Shown: positions 47,963-57,604, counted from the stretch's first letter. The stretch: DNA of 64,000 bases from Gimesia maris (GCF_008298035.1 NZ_CP042910.1:7316001-7380000); one strand, 5' to 3'. Notes: a model not told the origin generated them from the letters alone. Numbers and translations are program-made.

Positions 47963-48727
47963 ATGTTTGAATGGCTGGCCAGCCCGGAAGCCTGGATAGC
48001 GCTGGCGACTCTGGCGTCGCTGGAGATCGTCCTGGGAATTGACAACATCATTTTCATCTCCATTCTCGTGGGAAGGCTGCCCGAAAAAGAACGGGATCTG
48101 GCCCGATCGCTGGGACTGGGCCTGGCGATGGTGGCGCGTCTGATTCTGCTGTTTTCGATCTCGTGGGTGATGGGTCTGACAGAACCCTGGTTTTCTGTAT
48201 TCGCATGGGAATTTTCCGGACGCGATCTGATTCTGGTTGGAGGCGGCCTGTTTCTGCTGGCGAAAGCGACGCATGAAATTCATAACAGCCTGGAAGGTGG
48301 GGCGCATGAAGCAACGGCATCGAATGCAGCACAGGCCAGTTTTGGTTCGATCCTGGTGCAGATCGGCGTGCTGGACATTGTGTTTTCGCTGGATTCGGTG
48401 ATTACCGCGGTCGGACTGTCGGACCATGTTTCACTGATGGCGGTCGCGATTATCCTGTCTGTCCTCGTGATGCTGTTCGCAGCCAGACCGATCGGCGATT
48501 TTGTGGATGATCATCCGACGATAAAAATTCTGGCGCTGTCGTTTCTGATTATGGTCGGCGTCACGCTGATGGTGGAAGGGTTCGGCGTGCATGTGCCCAA
48601 AGGCTATATCTATTTCGCAATGGCGTTTTCCGTGGCCGTCGAAATGCTGAATCTGCGGATGCGAAAAAATCAGGTGAAACCGGTACAGCTGCATAAACCA
48701 ATTAGCGAAAGTGACGCCAGTGAGTAG
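47963..48727 (+). CDS. TerC-family integral membrane protein
   Basis: 254 residues from ATG 47963, with GGAG five bases upstream; a GTG two codons earlier is less suitable. Seven or so membrane helices. The first carries the family signature LEIVLGIDNIIFISILVGRL with its membrane-embedded acidic residues, and a second copy of the pattern appears in VLDIVFSLDSVITAVGL. These two Asp-containing helices define TerC proteins. TerC relatives are linked to tellurite resistance, and more recently to manganese export and metallation of exported proteins. The short C-terminal tail is basic. It converges on a ThuA gene with 31 bases between. Confidence 0.92.
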   Translation: MFEWLASPEAWIALATLASLEIVLGIDNIIFISILVGRLPEKERDLARSLGLGLAMVARLILLFSISWVMGLTEPWFSVFAWEFSGRDLILVGGGLFLLAKATHEIHNSLEGGAHEATASNAAQASFGSILVQIGVLDIVFSLDSVITAVGLSDHVSLMAVAIILSVLVMLFAARPIGDFVDDHPTIKILALSFLIMVGVTLMVEGFGVHVPKGYIYFAMAFSVAVEMLNLRMRKNQVKPVQLHKPISESDASE

Positions 48728-48758
48728 CTTCACTCTCGCTTGAGAACACTCCTGCAAC

Positions 48759-49811
48759 TTAAGGTTCTTGAACCGTTGGTTCGTGATCGTTCCACTTGAC
48801 TTTGGGGAGGGGCTGTGTGACTTCACCTGTCGCCGCCCATTCCGTTCCCCGCTGTAACGTAATCTGGAAACCGGTTCCCTGGAGCGCCGTCACGTCGTGC
48901 CCCAGCGTGGTATGAAACACACGACCTTTACCGTAGTCGATGGTCATCATGATCGGTTCATGTTCGCCGGTGCCCCGCTGTTCGGGTTCGGAGTAGGCGG
49001 TTGCCAGGATGTCGACGTTTTTGGCAGGACCTCTGAGTTTGCCGTAAACTTCGTCAGCAGGATGCATCCACTCCTGGGGCAGCCCTTTCACGATGGGATG
49101 CTCGGGCTGGCGGACTTTGACGACGACCGGAATCCGCGTACCATGTGTGCCTCCCCGTCCGGCGGAGGTATCTTCGATCCACTCTCCCTCGCGGAGACGT
49201 AACATGGGACCCGATTTTTCATCGCGGCCTCCCCAGCCACCAACGGCGATCATTTCGTTGTAAGCGGGCCAGTCGGGGAATGCATTGTCGGCAGCATGCA
49301 CGACGACGAAGCTGCCTCCCTCGCTGACATATTTTTCGAACGACTGTTTGACTTCCTCGGGCCAGCTTTCGCCGTTGTAGTTGCTGACAATGACATCATA
49401 TTTGCCGAAGTCCGGGCGCCATTTCTTCCAGAGCGCCGGGTTTTCTTTCTGCAGTCTGGCGACTTCCGCTTCCCAGGCCTTCAGATATTCTGCGAACTGC
49501 TTTTCCTGTTCGGGTGTCAGTTTCTTATTGGCCGGCTTGCGAGCTTTACGGGGAAGGCCCGGCGGAGTGGTAGAAACTTCGACGGTGAACTTCCCCGAAT
49601 TCTCGAGGATTTTTTTAAGGACCGGCGTCGTCTGCTGCCATTGATGATTGTTCTGTCCATCAATGAGCAGGACCGATAGTTTATCCTGCTGGTCCTGGCT
49701 TTGAGTCTGTTGTTCTTTCTGATCGGCCTGGTTGGAAGCCAGGCAGGAGACCAAGCTGCAGGTGAGCAAACAGAGTAATGATAATCGGACTAAAAAGGCT
49801 GAGCACTTCAA
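48759..49811 (-). CDS. Secreted ThuA-domain protein
   Basis: 350 residues from TTG 49811, which is supported by GAGGAG eight bases upstream. The signal sequence ends in LVSC, a possible lipobox. A Gln-rich stretch (DQKEQQTQSQDQQ) precedes the ThuA fold: LSVLLIDGQNNHQWQQTTPV, then FGKYDVIVSNYNGESWP, GGSFVVVHAADNAFPDW, MTIDYGKGRVFHTTLGHDV. ThuA domains are class I glutamine amidotransferase-like folds found with sugar-utilisation genes; no enzymatic activity can be assigned. A Lys/Arg/Pro-rich insert (LPRKARKPANKK) follows the first strand region. Confidence 0.9.
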   Translation of the reverse strand: MKCSAFLVRLSLLCLLTCSLVSCLASNQADQKEQQTQSQDQQDKLSVLLIDGQNNHQWQQTTPVLKKILENSGKFTVEVSTTPPGLPRKARKPANKKLTPEQEKQFAEYLKAWEAEVARLQKENPALWKKWRPDFGKYDVIVSNYNGESWPEEVKQSFEKYVSEGGSFVVVHAADNAFPDWPAYNEMIAVGGWGGRDEKSGPMLRLREGEWIEDTSAGRGGTHGTRIPVVVKVRQPEHPIVKGLPQEWMHPADEVYGKLRGPAKNVDILATAYSEPEQRGTGEHEPIMMTIDYGKGRVFHTTLGHDVTALQGTGFQITLQRGTEWAATGEVTQPLPKVKWNDHEPTVQEP

Positions 49812-50051
49812 CGGATTTCTCCTCAGTTGGGTCGGTTGCGAATCAGATTCTGATTATTTTAAGGTAGCAGCAGACAGGTCGAAAGTCACGTAAAAACGAA
49901 GCGATGAATTTCAGATTCACACTCAAACTGCGGGTTCCCAGCGACTTACCTCTCACCAGCGTGAACACGGATGTATTTAATTCTGGAGCGAGATCATTAT
50001 AATTCATGGAAGCAGGCATGCCGACAGTGGAGTTTTCTTTTGCTAAAGTGA

Positions 50052-50810
50052 ATGGATGAATCTATGAAACAGGTTGCCATCGTTACAGGCGGAAGTCGAG
50101 GGATTGGAGCGGCGACAGCCCGGCAGGCCGCGCAAAAAGGCTATGCTGTCTGTGTGAATTATCGCAGCGATGAAAAGTCAGCGGAAGCGGTGGTTTCACA
50201 GATTCAAGACGCGGGAGGTACTGCGATCGCGGTGCAGGCGGATGTATCTCAAGAAGCGGATGTGGAACGACTATTCAAGACGACAGACGAACAACTGGGA
50301 ACGGTGACGGCGCTGGTGAATAACGCGGGAATTCTGGAACAGCAGATGCCTGTGACCGAGATGGACATAGCTCGCTGGCAGCGGATCTTCGCGACGAATG
50401 TGTTTGGCAGCTTCCTGTGTGCGCGGGCCGCGATCCAGCGGATGTCGACTTTCAACGGTGGGCCAGGCGGTGCGATTGTGAATGTCTCTTCACTGGCGGC
50501 ACGGGCTGGTTCGCCCTTTGAATATGTGGATTATGCCGCTTCGAAAGGAGCCATCGATACATTTACGACAGGCTTGTCAAAGGAAGTCGCCGAGGCAGGG
50601 ATTCGCGTGAATGCGGTGCGCCCCGGATTCATCGATACGGAAATGCACGCCAGTGGCGGGGAGCCGAACCGCATTGAGCGTGTGAAAGCCAACGTCCCTT
50701 TAAAACGAGGCGGCACGGCTGAGGAAGTCGCGTATGCGATTTTGTGGCTGCTGTCTGATGAAGCCGGCTATACCACAGGTGGCTTCATCGATATTGCCGG
50801 TGGGAGGTAA
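50052..50810 (+). CDS. Short-chain dehydrogenase/reductase (SDR)
   Basis: 252 residues as drawn. ATG 50064 (MKQVAIVTGGSRGIGAATAR) is equally possible and would remove four residues. It is a classical SDR with the cofactor motif TGGSRGIG, the NNAG motif (ALVNNAGILE), catalytic Ser in NVSSLAAR and YxxxK in YAASK. The Arg in VNYRSDEKS suggests NADPH preference. It is similar to glucose 1-dehydrogenase or 3-oxoacyl-ACP reductase-type enzymes, so the substrate is open. It converges on a peroxiredoxin gene and shares a terminator with it. Confidence 0.92.
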   Translation: MDESMKQVAIVTGGSRGIGAATARQAAQKGYAVCVNYRSDEKSAEAVVSQIQDAGGTAIAVQADVSQEADVERLFKTTDEQLGTVTALVNNAGILEQQMPVTEMDIARWQRIFATNVFGSFLCARAAIQRMSTFNGGPGGAIVNVSSLAARAGSPFEYVDYAASKGAIDTFTTGLSKEVAEAGIRVNAVRPGFIDTEMHASGGEPNRIERVKANVPLKRGGTAEEVAYAILWLLSDEAGYTTGGFIDIAGGR

Positions 50811-50824
50811 TGAGACGGGCGATA

Positions 50825-50866
50825 AAAAAAGCAGGAGCCCCTGATGGGAGCCTCCTGCTTAAATTT
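50825..50866. terminator. Bidirectional rho-independent terminator between SDR and peroxiredoxin genes
   Basis: AAGCAGGAG and CTCCTGCTT form a 9-bp stem flanked by an A-run on one side and TTAAATTT on the other. It lies in the 78-base gap between two convergent genes and could serve both strands. Confidence 0.85.
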
Positions 50867-50888
50867 CGCTAGACGAATGCCAGACGGC

Positions 50889-51416
50889 TTAGAGTGTCTT
50901 TTCGCCTTTTTTCCAGTTACAGGGAACGTTTTCGCCTGTCTGGAGGGCATCGAGAACACGCAGTACTTCTTCGACGTTTCGTCCGACGCTCAAACCGTGA
51001 ATGGCCAGCCATGAGCAGACTCCGGTTGGGTCGATCAGGAAAATACCACGCAGCGCGATACCAGCGTCTTCTTTGAGCACGCCGTAATCGCGGGACAGCT
51101 TGTGAGTGCCATCGGCCAACATCGGGTATTTCAGGCCACCCAGTTGAGGATCAGCGTCGCACCAGCCTTTGTGGGAGTACTTGCTGTCGGTACTGGCGGT
51201 CAGCACCTGGCAGTTACGTGATTCGAATTCACCCAGTGACTCATTGAATGCAATCAACTCTGTAGGACAGACAAACGTGAAGTCCAGCGGATAGAAGAAC
51301 AGGCAAACCCATTTGCCTTTGAAGTCTTCCAGTTTGTAGTCCTTGAATGAATCAGAGGCGCGATCGTAACCCTGCAGTGCAAAATCAGGAGCGGGTTGCA
51401 TAACTTGAACTGTCAT
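50889..51416 (-). CDS. Typical 2-Cys peroxiredoxin (AhpC/TSA family)
   Basis: 175 residues. The peroxidatic cysteine is C50 in FYPLDFTFVCPTELIAF. The probable resolving cysteine is C166 in NVPCNWKKGEKT near the C-terminus. Together these give the typical 2-Cys mechanism, which reduces H2O2 and organic peroxides using thioredoxin or an AhpF/AhpD-type donor. Also diagnostic are TDSKYSHKGW and FLIDPTGVC. Cytoplasmic, with no signal peptide. A beta-propeller gene and a cytochrome c peroxidase gene lie upstream on the same strand, which may indicate a shared peroxide theme, but the gap of about 100 bases leaves operon status open. Confidence 0.95.
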   Translation of the reverse strand: MTVQVMQPAPDFALQGYDRASDSFKDYKLEDFKGKWVCLFFYPLDFTFVCPTELIAFNESLGEFESRNCQVLTASTDSKYSHKGWCDADPQLGGLKYPMLADGTHKLSRDYGVLKEDAGIALRGIFLIDPTGVCSWLAIHGLSVGRNVEEVLRVLDALQTGENVPCNWKKGEKTL

Positions 51417-51517
51417 TAGTCTTTACTTACCTTCAAAATATTGGTGATAGAAATATTGTTTTCAACAGAACGCGGGTCGATCGAAGATCGAAACAACCCG
51501 CATTGTGAGCGTCTGTT

Positions 51518-52735
51518 TTAGAGACCAGCCTTAATGACTGCCAGTGAACCGGGAGATTTTTCAGGATCTTTCCCCTGAGTTCCGAAGACGGTCAGATACA
51601 GGTTACCTTCTTTGTCGAAAGCGATGGCCGCTGGCTTGTCCAGTGAGATCACTTTTTCAGCGGTCACTTTATCGCCATCGATTTTCAGTTCGAACAGTCC
51701 CCCTTTGGCAGCGTCGACCCAGGAGAAATCAGTGGCGTACAGCTTCTTGGTTTTGGGACTGTAAGCCAGGCCAGCGATATCGCTCAGACCGGTTTTCAGG
51801 CTCTTGGTGAGTTTACCTGTTTTGGGATCGTAGAAGGTCAGCAGGCTGTCGCCGGCGACATTGACTTCACCCATCTGGCCGATAACCAGTTCTTTTCCAT
51901 CCAGAGAGAATGTGATGGCGACAGGAGCATCGACATTGGTTGCTTCTTTGGTCGCAATGCTGGGTTCGAGCGGACCAGCTTTACCGTCTTTGATCACAGA
52001 CTTGGCAACCCAGCCTTTGGTGTCGTCACCGTTACAGGTGATATAAATAGCACCATCACCCACGGCAACGCCGTAGAAGTTTCCTTCGCCTTTGGCAGAT
52101 TTATCGCCGGCTTTGATGGGACCCAGGGTCTGAACAGCGGTGTCTTCTTTGACCCATTTTTCCAGAGGTTTATCGCCGACCTTGTAGATGCGAACCAGTT
52201 CTTCAGCATCAGGACGGCTGCCATCACCTACGACGAGATGATCTTTATCCATGAAGGCAACGCCCAAAGGTCCGATGTTATATTTAGGGCCTTTGCCGTA
52301 GACGTCGGTCGGGTACCCGGCGATTTCGAGATCGACAGTTTTCCCTTTGGCGTCATAGCGATACACGCCATAGCGGCTGGCAACGAAGACGTGCCCGGTA
52401 CCATCCTGGATGGCGATCCCGCTGGGGCTTTCAAGGTTAGTCACCAGAGTTTTTACAGTGACAGCCGGCTTTTTAGGCTCTTCCTTCTTGGGTTCCTCTT
52501 TTTTAGGCTCTTCCTTTTTAGGAGCAGGCTTGGTCTCTTTCTTAGGTTCTTCTTTCTTGGGCTCCTCTTTTTTAGGAGCTTCTTTTTTGGGCTCTTCCTT
52601 CTTGACTTCTTTTTTGTCATCGCCTTTTTTGTCACCTTTTTCATCGGCAACGACGTAAGAACTTCCAAGCATCAGGCAGGCTGCGGTCAGGCAGAATGCG
52701 GTTGCTTTCAAGATTCGTTGTAAATTCCACTGCAT
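51518..52735 (-). CDS. Exported beta-propeller (NHL/SMP-30-like) with K/E/P-rich linker
   Basis: From ATG 52735 (MQWNLQRILKATAFCLTAAC) the protein has 405 residues; AAGGAA stands about nine bases upstream, while the ATG three codons earlier is too close to it. A signal peptide ends near VVADE. Next comes a ~45-residue low-complexity linker of KKEEP/KKEAP repeats. The rest is a beta-propeller: LVTNLESPSGIAIQDGTGHV, VASRYGVYRYDAKGK, GPLGVAFMDKDHLVVGDGSR, SLDKPAAIAFDKEGNLYLTV. Such propellers may bind or hydrolyse lactones or phosphoesters or act as scaffolds. No catalytic residues are evident. The upstream neighbour (77 bases or more) is a cytochrome c peroxidase. Confidence 0.82.
   Translation of the reverse strand: MQWNLQRILKATAFCLTAACLMLGSSYVVADEKGDKKGDDKKEVKKEEPKKEAPKKEEPKKEEPKKETKPAPKKEEPKKEEPKKEEPKKPAVTVKTLVTNLESPSGIAIQDGTGHVFVASRYGVYRYDAKGKTVDLEIAGYPTDVYGKGPKYNIGPLGVAFMDKDHLVVGDGSRPDAEELVRIYKVGDKPLEKWVKEDTAVQTLGPIKAGDKSAKGEGNFYGVAVGDGAIYITCNGDDTKGWVAKSVIKDGKAGPLEPSIATKEATNVDAPVAITFSLDGKELVIGQMGEVNVAGDSLLTFYDPKTGKLTKSLKTGLSDIAGLAYSPKTKKLYATDFSWVDAAKGGLFELKIDGDKVTAEKVISLDKPAAIAFDKEGNLYLTVFGTQGKDPEKSPGSLAVIKAGL
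52469..52603 (-). repeat. Low-complexity KKEEP-type coding repeat
   Basis: About nine imperfect units of 15 bases encode KKEEP, KKEAP or KKETKPAP, inside the beta-propeller gene. It is purine-rich on the coding strand and likely to vary in copy number. Confidence 0.85.
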
Positions 52736-52821
52736 GGTGTTCATCTTCCTTTGAAAAGGGGATTTTCAATTAGTTTTGCGTCTCGTCTTCAGGTATGAGA
52801 CATCCGCCGAGAGAGTTTCAA

Positions 52822-53859
52822 TCAGGGTAGCTCAGGTTCTTTATGCTCAGGATAATTCGAACTGGTAAGGCCTTCCTTCATGAAGGTTACCAGGTCATCC
52901 ACTTCCTGCGGGGTTAAATTCAGTTTGAAGATTTCTTCATCGAGAAATTCGTTCGGGATACCCCCTTTATTATAGTGTTCTACAACTTCTTTCAAAGTCT
53001 TCAGGCTGCCATCGTGCATATAAGGAGCAGATCGGGCGATATCACGCACGGTCGGCGTTTTAAAGCTGCCATGATCGCCACCCAGGTTACTGATGGCTTT
53101 GCGGCCGGCGTCCGGTTCTTTTGCATCCATGCCCACGCCGACATTATGAAAAGCGTGGTCAGTAAATGTGGGACCGGAATGACAGGAACTGCAGGCAGCT
53201 TTTCCGAAAAACAACTGCATGCCTCGCTGTGCAGATTCCGAAAGGGCTTTCTTGTCGCCCGCTTTAAAGCGATCGTAGGGGGCATCGCCACACAGAATGG
53301 TACGCTCATACGTGGCGATGGCTTTCGCGATATTTTCTTCTGTCGCATCGGAGCCAAAGATTTTCTGGAACTGTTTTTTGTAACCGGGAATCGAGTTGAT
53401 CCGATCGACGGCTTCTTTGGTTGTCAAATTCATTTCAATGGGATTCGCGATCGGGCCCAGCGCCTGTTCTTCCAGCGATCCGGCACGGCCGTCCCAGAAA
53501 TGAAATTTGTTGTAGGCGGCGTTGATCACTGTGGGTGAATTGCGGCCCCCCTTCTGGCCTTTGAAGCCGGTCGCAAACTGATCGGCGTTGCTGTAACCTT
53601 TCACCGGAGAATGACAGCTGGCACAGGAAATGGTATTGTCACGCGAGAGTCGTTTATCAAAATACAGCTGTTTGCCCAACGCGATTTTTTCGACAGTGGG
53701 CGGGTTGTCTTCCGGAAATTCGATCGGAGGCAGACCGAGGGGAACCTTGATGACCGGTTCTTCAGCCTGGCTCAGGGAAACAGTGAAACCGACAACCAGC
53801 GTGATCACGATCCCCGATGACAGGATCCTCGCAAATTTCCGATAGGTTGCAGACGCCAT
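52822..53859 (-). CDS. Di-heme cytochrome c peroxidase (CcpA/MauG family)
   Basis: 345 residues with a signal peptide (ILSSGIVITLVVGFTVSLSQ). There are two CXXCH sites, CASCH in the N-terminal domain and CSSCH in the C-terminal domain. Flanking family motifs include GKQLYFDKRLSRDNTISCAS, GGRNSPTVINAAYN, FHFWDGRAGSLEEQALGPI, FKTPTVRDIARSAPYMHDGS and LTPQEVDDLVTFMK. Family members reduce periplasmic H2O2 to water with electrons from a c-type cytochrome or oxidise other substrates. GAGGAG lies five bases before the ATG. About 250 bases of apparently empty sequence separate it from the membrane-protein array upstream. Confidence 0.93.
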   Translation of the reverse strand: MASATYRKFARILSSGIVITLVVGFTVSLSQAEEPVIKVPLGLPPIEFPEDNPPTVEKIALGKQLYFDKRLSRDNTISCASCHSPVKGYSNADQFATGFKGQKGGRNSPTVINAAYNKFHFWDGRAGSLEEQALGPIANPIEMNLTTKEAVDRINSIPGYKKQFQKIFGSDATEENIAKAIATYERTILCGDAPYDRFKAGDKKALSESAQRGMQLFFGKAACSSCHSGPTFTDHAFHNVGVGMDAKEPDAGRKAISNLGGDHGSFKTPTVRDIARSAPYMHDGSLKTLKEVVEHYNKGGIPNEFLDEEIFKLNLTPQEVDDLVTFMKEGLTSSNYPEHKEPELP

Positions 53860-54107
53860 GATTTCTCCTCAATGGAACGACTCAGATAGCTGATACAGGA
53901 TGACAGAAAGCCGTTTCAGGGGAGGAGGCATCCACAGTTTGAAATGTGCACGCTGACTGATCAGCCCTGAAACTGCCTGAACTGTTTATTTTTAGTTGCT
54001 CAGCTCAGGACTGCAAGTCACTATCGAGAGGGAATTGCGTTGAAAGTGAGAATTTCACAGGATTTAGGACGGCAAGACGGCTACGTAATCGTTTGTGAAC
54101 AGTAGAG

Positions 54108-55790
54108 TTACCGATGCCGGTTCCATGACAGCGCCAGTGGAATCGTGGCAAACGGCGCAAAAGCAAGGGCAAACAGCGAGAGGAAAAAGATATACAAACT
54201 GAAAGTCAGCATCTCCTGCAATCCTGTCGGCGCAGGAAATTTCAGCCAGATCGCGGTTAGAGAACCGATCAGCCAGAGCCCGCCGGAGATCCCCGCGGTC
54301 GATAATTTGATAAATCCTTTTTGACAGGCGGTGACAAAAGCAGTCACCACGCCAGCAAAAATCAGGAACGCAAGCACCAGGAAAAACGCCATCTGGCAAT
54401 AGAGATTGTTGGGGGAATGGGTAACACGATCTGTTGAATTGACAATAAAAACAAACAACCCGAAGCAGCCGAGAATGCTGCCGATCACCAGAAAATAAAA
54501 CCAGGAACGCCCGGTCCATAACACAGAAATGACATTCGCGGCAATCGTCCAGAAACAGGCCAGGGTATACACGCTGAAAACGAACCAGTAGAGGGCCCCT
54601 CTGGATATTATAATCGAAGCCTGGTCTCCCTGAAGCATGCCGGGGGCGACGAACACCAGCATATTTAACATCAATCCCGCCTGTATCAGCAGACTGGAAT
54701 AGAGCACTGTTTTGACCAGGTTTACGAATAATGCAATCGCGAAGTCACGGTCTGATAACGGAGTGACCGCCAGAAAGCTTTTCATTTCGGTTCTGCCTGG
54801 TCCGCATGTTCCTTCACCGGCGACCAGCCCGACTACGAGCGCAGCAATGATCGAGAACATCAGATAGATTTGCATAAAGCCCTCGGTGATATTAATCGGA
54901 TGTGAACCATTGGCATTTCGCATCGTCGTATTGAGGACCAAAACGGCAATACCAAACAGTCCCCCACCCATGATGACCGCACGCTGGCAGCTGTCGCGCC
55001 AATGCAGGCGGCCCAGTGCCGCCCGATGCGACTCTAACGTCGTATGTCCGCTGGAGCTTGCGCCGGTGGTGAGGCTGTCCCACCAGTTGCGTGTCTGCGT
55101 CCATTGCGGACTGGGTAAAGCAGTACCGGAACGGACACTGGCAAAAGCACGCGTCCCCTGATACCAGGCAGCCAGACTGACCAGTTGCATCAACACGAAT
55201 TCGCCAAGCGTCACGTGGCTCCAGGGAACGGCATCTGCTTTGAATCCATCGGGAAAGTATCGTGACAGGAACCACCAGAACAGGGCCACAATGATTCCCA
55301 TGCTCAAAATGATGCGTGTATAACTGGGGGCGTTCAGAGTCCAGTAAATCGCGTGACCAGTCAGAACCAGCATCACCAGAAATAAGAGGGGCCCCAGCAC
55401 GGGCCAATAATCGGCGAGCCAGCGTTCATCAAAAAACAGGGCCCGGTAGGCACCATTCGTTGCCAGCTGTAACACAACCACAAGTCCCACCATCGCCAGC
55501 ATCAACCATGTCGCGATGGCGCGGGAAGAGATTGGTAACCCGCGACAATATTTCTGACTGCCGGCCAGTGCCCGCACCGTGATCGACAGGAAAATGACCC
55601 AGGAGATTCCCAGGTAAGTAAAATGCAGGCTGAAGATTTCCTGGTCATTATAAGGAATGCGGTACCCCTGCAAATGCATCAGAATCTTGATCATCAAAGG
55701 CACAATCACCAGCGTTGCCACGCCGATTGACGCGCCCGGCCAGGCACGTTTACAGAAACTTTTTGTCGTCGCAATCAAGGCAGAAGACAT
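54108..55790 (-). CDS. Array membrane protein 1, double ABC-2-permease-like (paralogue of the next five)
   Basis: 560 residues, about twelve hydrophobic segments in two halves. Half one starts MSSALIATTKSFCKRAWPGA and has GSQKYCRGLPISSRAIATWL. Half two starts at LGRLHWRDSCQRAVIMGGG and has GRTEMKSFLAVTPLSDRDFA. The repeated xLPxSxRxI-like pattern resembles the loop that follows helix 2 in ABC-2-type permeases, so each half may be one permease. Between the halves is a conserved WYQGTRAFASVRSGTALPSP segment. The C-terminus is PFATIPLALSWNRHR. AGGTAACCCTG precedes the ATG. Last gene of the array; the transported substrate, if any, is unknown. Confidence 0.75.
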   Translation of the reverse strand: MSSALIATTKSFCKRAWPGASIGVATLVIVPLMIKILMHLQGYRIPYNDQEIFSLHFTYLGISWVIFLSITVRALAGSQKYCRGLPISSRAIATWLMLAMVGLVVVLQLATNGAYRALFFDERWLADYWPVLGPLLFLVMLVLTGHAIYWTLNAPSYTRIILSMGIIVALFWWFLSRYFPDGFKADAVPWSHVTLGEFVLMQLVSLAAWYQGTRAFASVRSGTALPSPQWTQTRNWWDSLTTGASSSGHTTLESHRAALGRLHWRDSCQRAVIMGGGLFGIAVLVLNTTMRNANGSHPINITEGFMQIYLMFSIIAALVVGLVAGEGTCGPGRTEMKSFLAVTPLSDRDFAIALFVNLVKTVLYSSLLIQAGLMLNMLVFVAPGMLQGDQASIIISRGALYWFVFSVYTLACFWTIAANVISVLWTGRSWFYFLVIGSILGCFGLFVFIVNSTDRVTHSPNNLYCQMAFFLVLAFLIFAGVVTAFVTACQKGFIKLSTAGISGGLWLIGSLTAIWLKFPAPTGLQEMLTFSLYIFFLSLFALAFAPFATIPLALSWNRHR

Positions 55791-55861
55791 CAGGGTTACC
55801 TCAGTTTCTATTAATCAAAATCGTAGAAAGCTCATTGCTTTGTTATTCATTCAACTCTGAA

Positions 55862-57604
55862 TTATCGATGCCGGTTCCACGAGAGCGCCAGTGGAATCGT
55901 CGCGAACGGCGCGAGGACCAGGGCACCCAGAACTGAAAAAACACAAAACTCCCCACACATCGTCCGAAACGGGTAATGTGGAGCCATGCTCAGCAAAGTC
56001 ACCAGAACTCCCATGACAGCAAATGACCAGAGCAAACCCGCCCCAAGGAACCGGGTTTTTGAGATCAATTGCCTGCGACGGGCAGTCAAATAGGCGACAA
56101 GAGTGCCCCCCAGAATCAGAAAATATAAAATCAGCAACATACTGATGATAACCAGTTCCGCCAGATACTGACGAGGGAAAAATGCTTCCAGCAAGCTGAT
56201 CATCATGCTGTAGAAAAACAGACCACCAAAGCAGACACCGATCGCAGAGACGATAAACCAGGTACGTCCTGTCCAGAGTACGGAAACAATATTCGCAGCG
56301 ATGATCCAGAATCCGATCAATGTCACCAGCGTATGACATAAAAATCCATTTTCCCCGAATAAATACAACAGCATATCACTCAAGCTGTTTGATCCATTCC
56401 CCAGAAAACCGGTTACCTGCAGTACGCTCAACGTGTCTACTTCATATAGTACTGCAGTGACGATCAGACTCAGCAGCAGAGCCGATTGAATGATCAGGAT
56501 GGACCAGCCCAACACTTTAACCATGTTCGCGAACAGTGTGGCATTAAAATCAGGATCCGTCAGCGGAGCCATTGCCAGACAGCGTTTCATTTCCGTGCGT
56601 CCCGTTCTGCAAATCCCCAGCCCCAATATCGCTCCTGCAGTGACAGCAGCGGCCAAGTTGAGAATAGTTGACATGGCTACAAAACCTTCCAAGACATCTC
56701 GCAGAGCCGTCGGTTCTGAATTCAGCCGTGTCCCAATCAAAAGGTTGAACATCAACGACAACAGGCCGAACACTCCTCCCCCGACAATAACAGACTGCTG
56801 ACAGGATTCACGCCAGTGCAGGCGGGCCAGCGATGATCGCGGCGAGAAGGGAACCACTGACTGCTCGGGAATCGCTCCGGTGAGCAGCGCATTCCACCAG
56901 ACCTTCATCCTTTCCCAGGCAGGGCTGGGAACCGCGGTGCCGGCACGGACCTCTGCAAAGGCACGTGTCCCCTGATACCAGGCCGCGAGGCAGGTCAGTT
57001 GCATGGTCACAAACTCGCCCAGCGTCACGCGATTCCAGGGAACGATATCTGACTTGAATCCGTTCGGGTAATACCGGGAAACAAACCAGGCCAGCATTCC
57101 GATCATCAAAGCACCCCCCAGAAATGTTTTCGTAAAGCTGGGTGCATGCACGCTCCAGAACAGGCAATGTCCGACCAGAATCAGGGTAACCATAAATAAG
57201 AGCGGTCCCAATAAAGGCCAATAATTGGTAAGCCAGTGCTCATCAAAAAACAGCAGACGATAGAGACCATTGGTCAGTAGTTGCAGCACCACCACGAACC
57301 CCGCCATTGCCAGCATCAACCAGGTGGCAATGGAAGCAGAAGAAACCGGCAGACCCAGACAGTATTTTTCGCTGCCGGAGAATGCATGCAGACAGACACC
57401 GAGAAAAAAGACCCAGGAGGCACCTAGATAGGCAAAATGAAAGTCAAAGTAATTCTGCTCCATCTGATCCGATTGTAATCCGTTGAACTTTAAAATAAGC
57501 ACAATCAACAGGGGTCCCATCACCAGCGCCCCGACGGCGAGAACCGCGCCGAACCAGGCACGTTTACAAAACTGTTTGGTGGTCGCATAAAAGATGGATG
57601 ACAT
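55862..57604 (-). CDS. Array membrane protein 2, double ABC-2-permease-like
   Basis: 580 residues from ATG 57604 (MSSIFYATTKQFCKRAWFGA), chosen because AAGGTG stands six bases upstream and the N-terminus then aligns with its neighbours; the frame is open seven codons further. The shared marks are GSEKYCLGLPVSSASIATWL, WYQGTRAFAEVRAGTAVPSP, LARLHWRESCQQSVIVGG, GRTEMKRCLAMAPLTDPDFN and the terminal PFATIPLALSWNRHR. It is the longest member because of larger loops in the second half (NGSNSLSDMLLYLFGENGF). 71 bases separate its stop codon from the next start. Confidence 0.75.
   Translation of the reverse strand: MSSIFYATTKQFCKRAWFGAVLAVGALVMGPLLIVLILKFNGLQSDQMEQNYFDFHFAYLGASWVFFLGVCLHAFSGSEKYCLGLPVSSASIATWLMLAMAGFVVVLQLLTNGLYRLLFFDEHWLTNYWPLLGPLLFMVTLILVGHCLFWSVHAPSFTKTFLGGALMIGMLAWFVSRYYPNGFKSDIVPWNRVTLGEFVTMQLTCLAAWYQGTRAFAEVRAGTAVPSPAWERMKVWWNALLTGAIPEQSVVPFSPRSSLARLHWRESCQQSVIVGGGVFGLLSLMFNLLIGTRLNSEPTALRDVLEGFVAMSTILNLAAAVTAGAILGLGICRTGRTEMKRCLAMAPLTDPDFNATLFANMVKVLGWSILIIQSALLLSLIVTAVLYEVDTLSVLQVTGFLGNGSNSLSDMLLYLFGENGFLCHTLVTLIGFWIIAANIVSVLWTGRTWFIVSAIGVCFGGLFFYSMMISLLEAFFPRQYLAELVIISMLLILYFLILGGTLVAYLTARRRQLISKTRFLGAGLLWSFAVMGVLVTLLSMAPHYPFRTMCGEFCVFSVLGALVLAPFATIPLALSWNRHR

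Noticed and set aside
47963..48727. Tellurite resistance determinant
   Set aside because: The TerC signature is clear, but no other ter genes are present and family members have broader metal-related roles, so resistance is not claimed.
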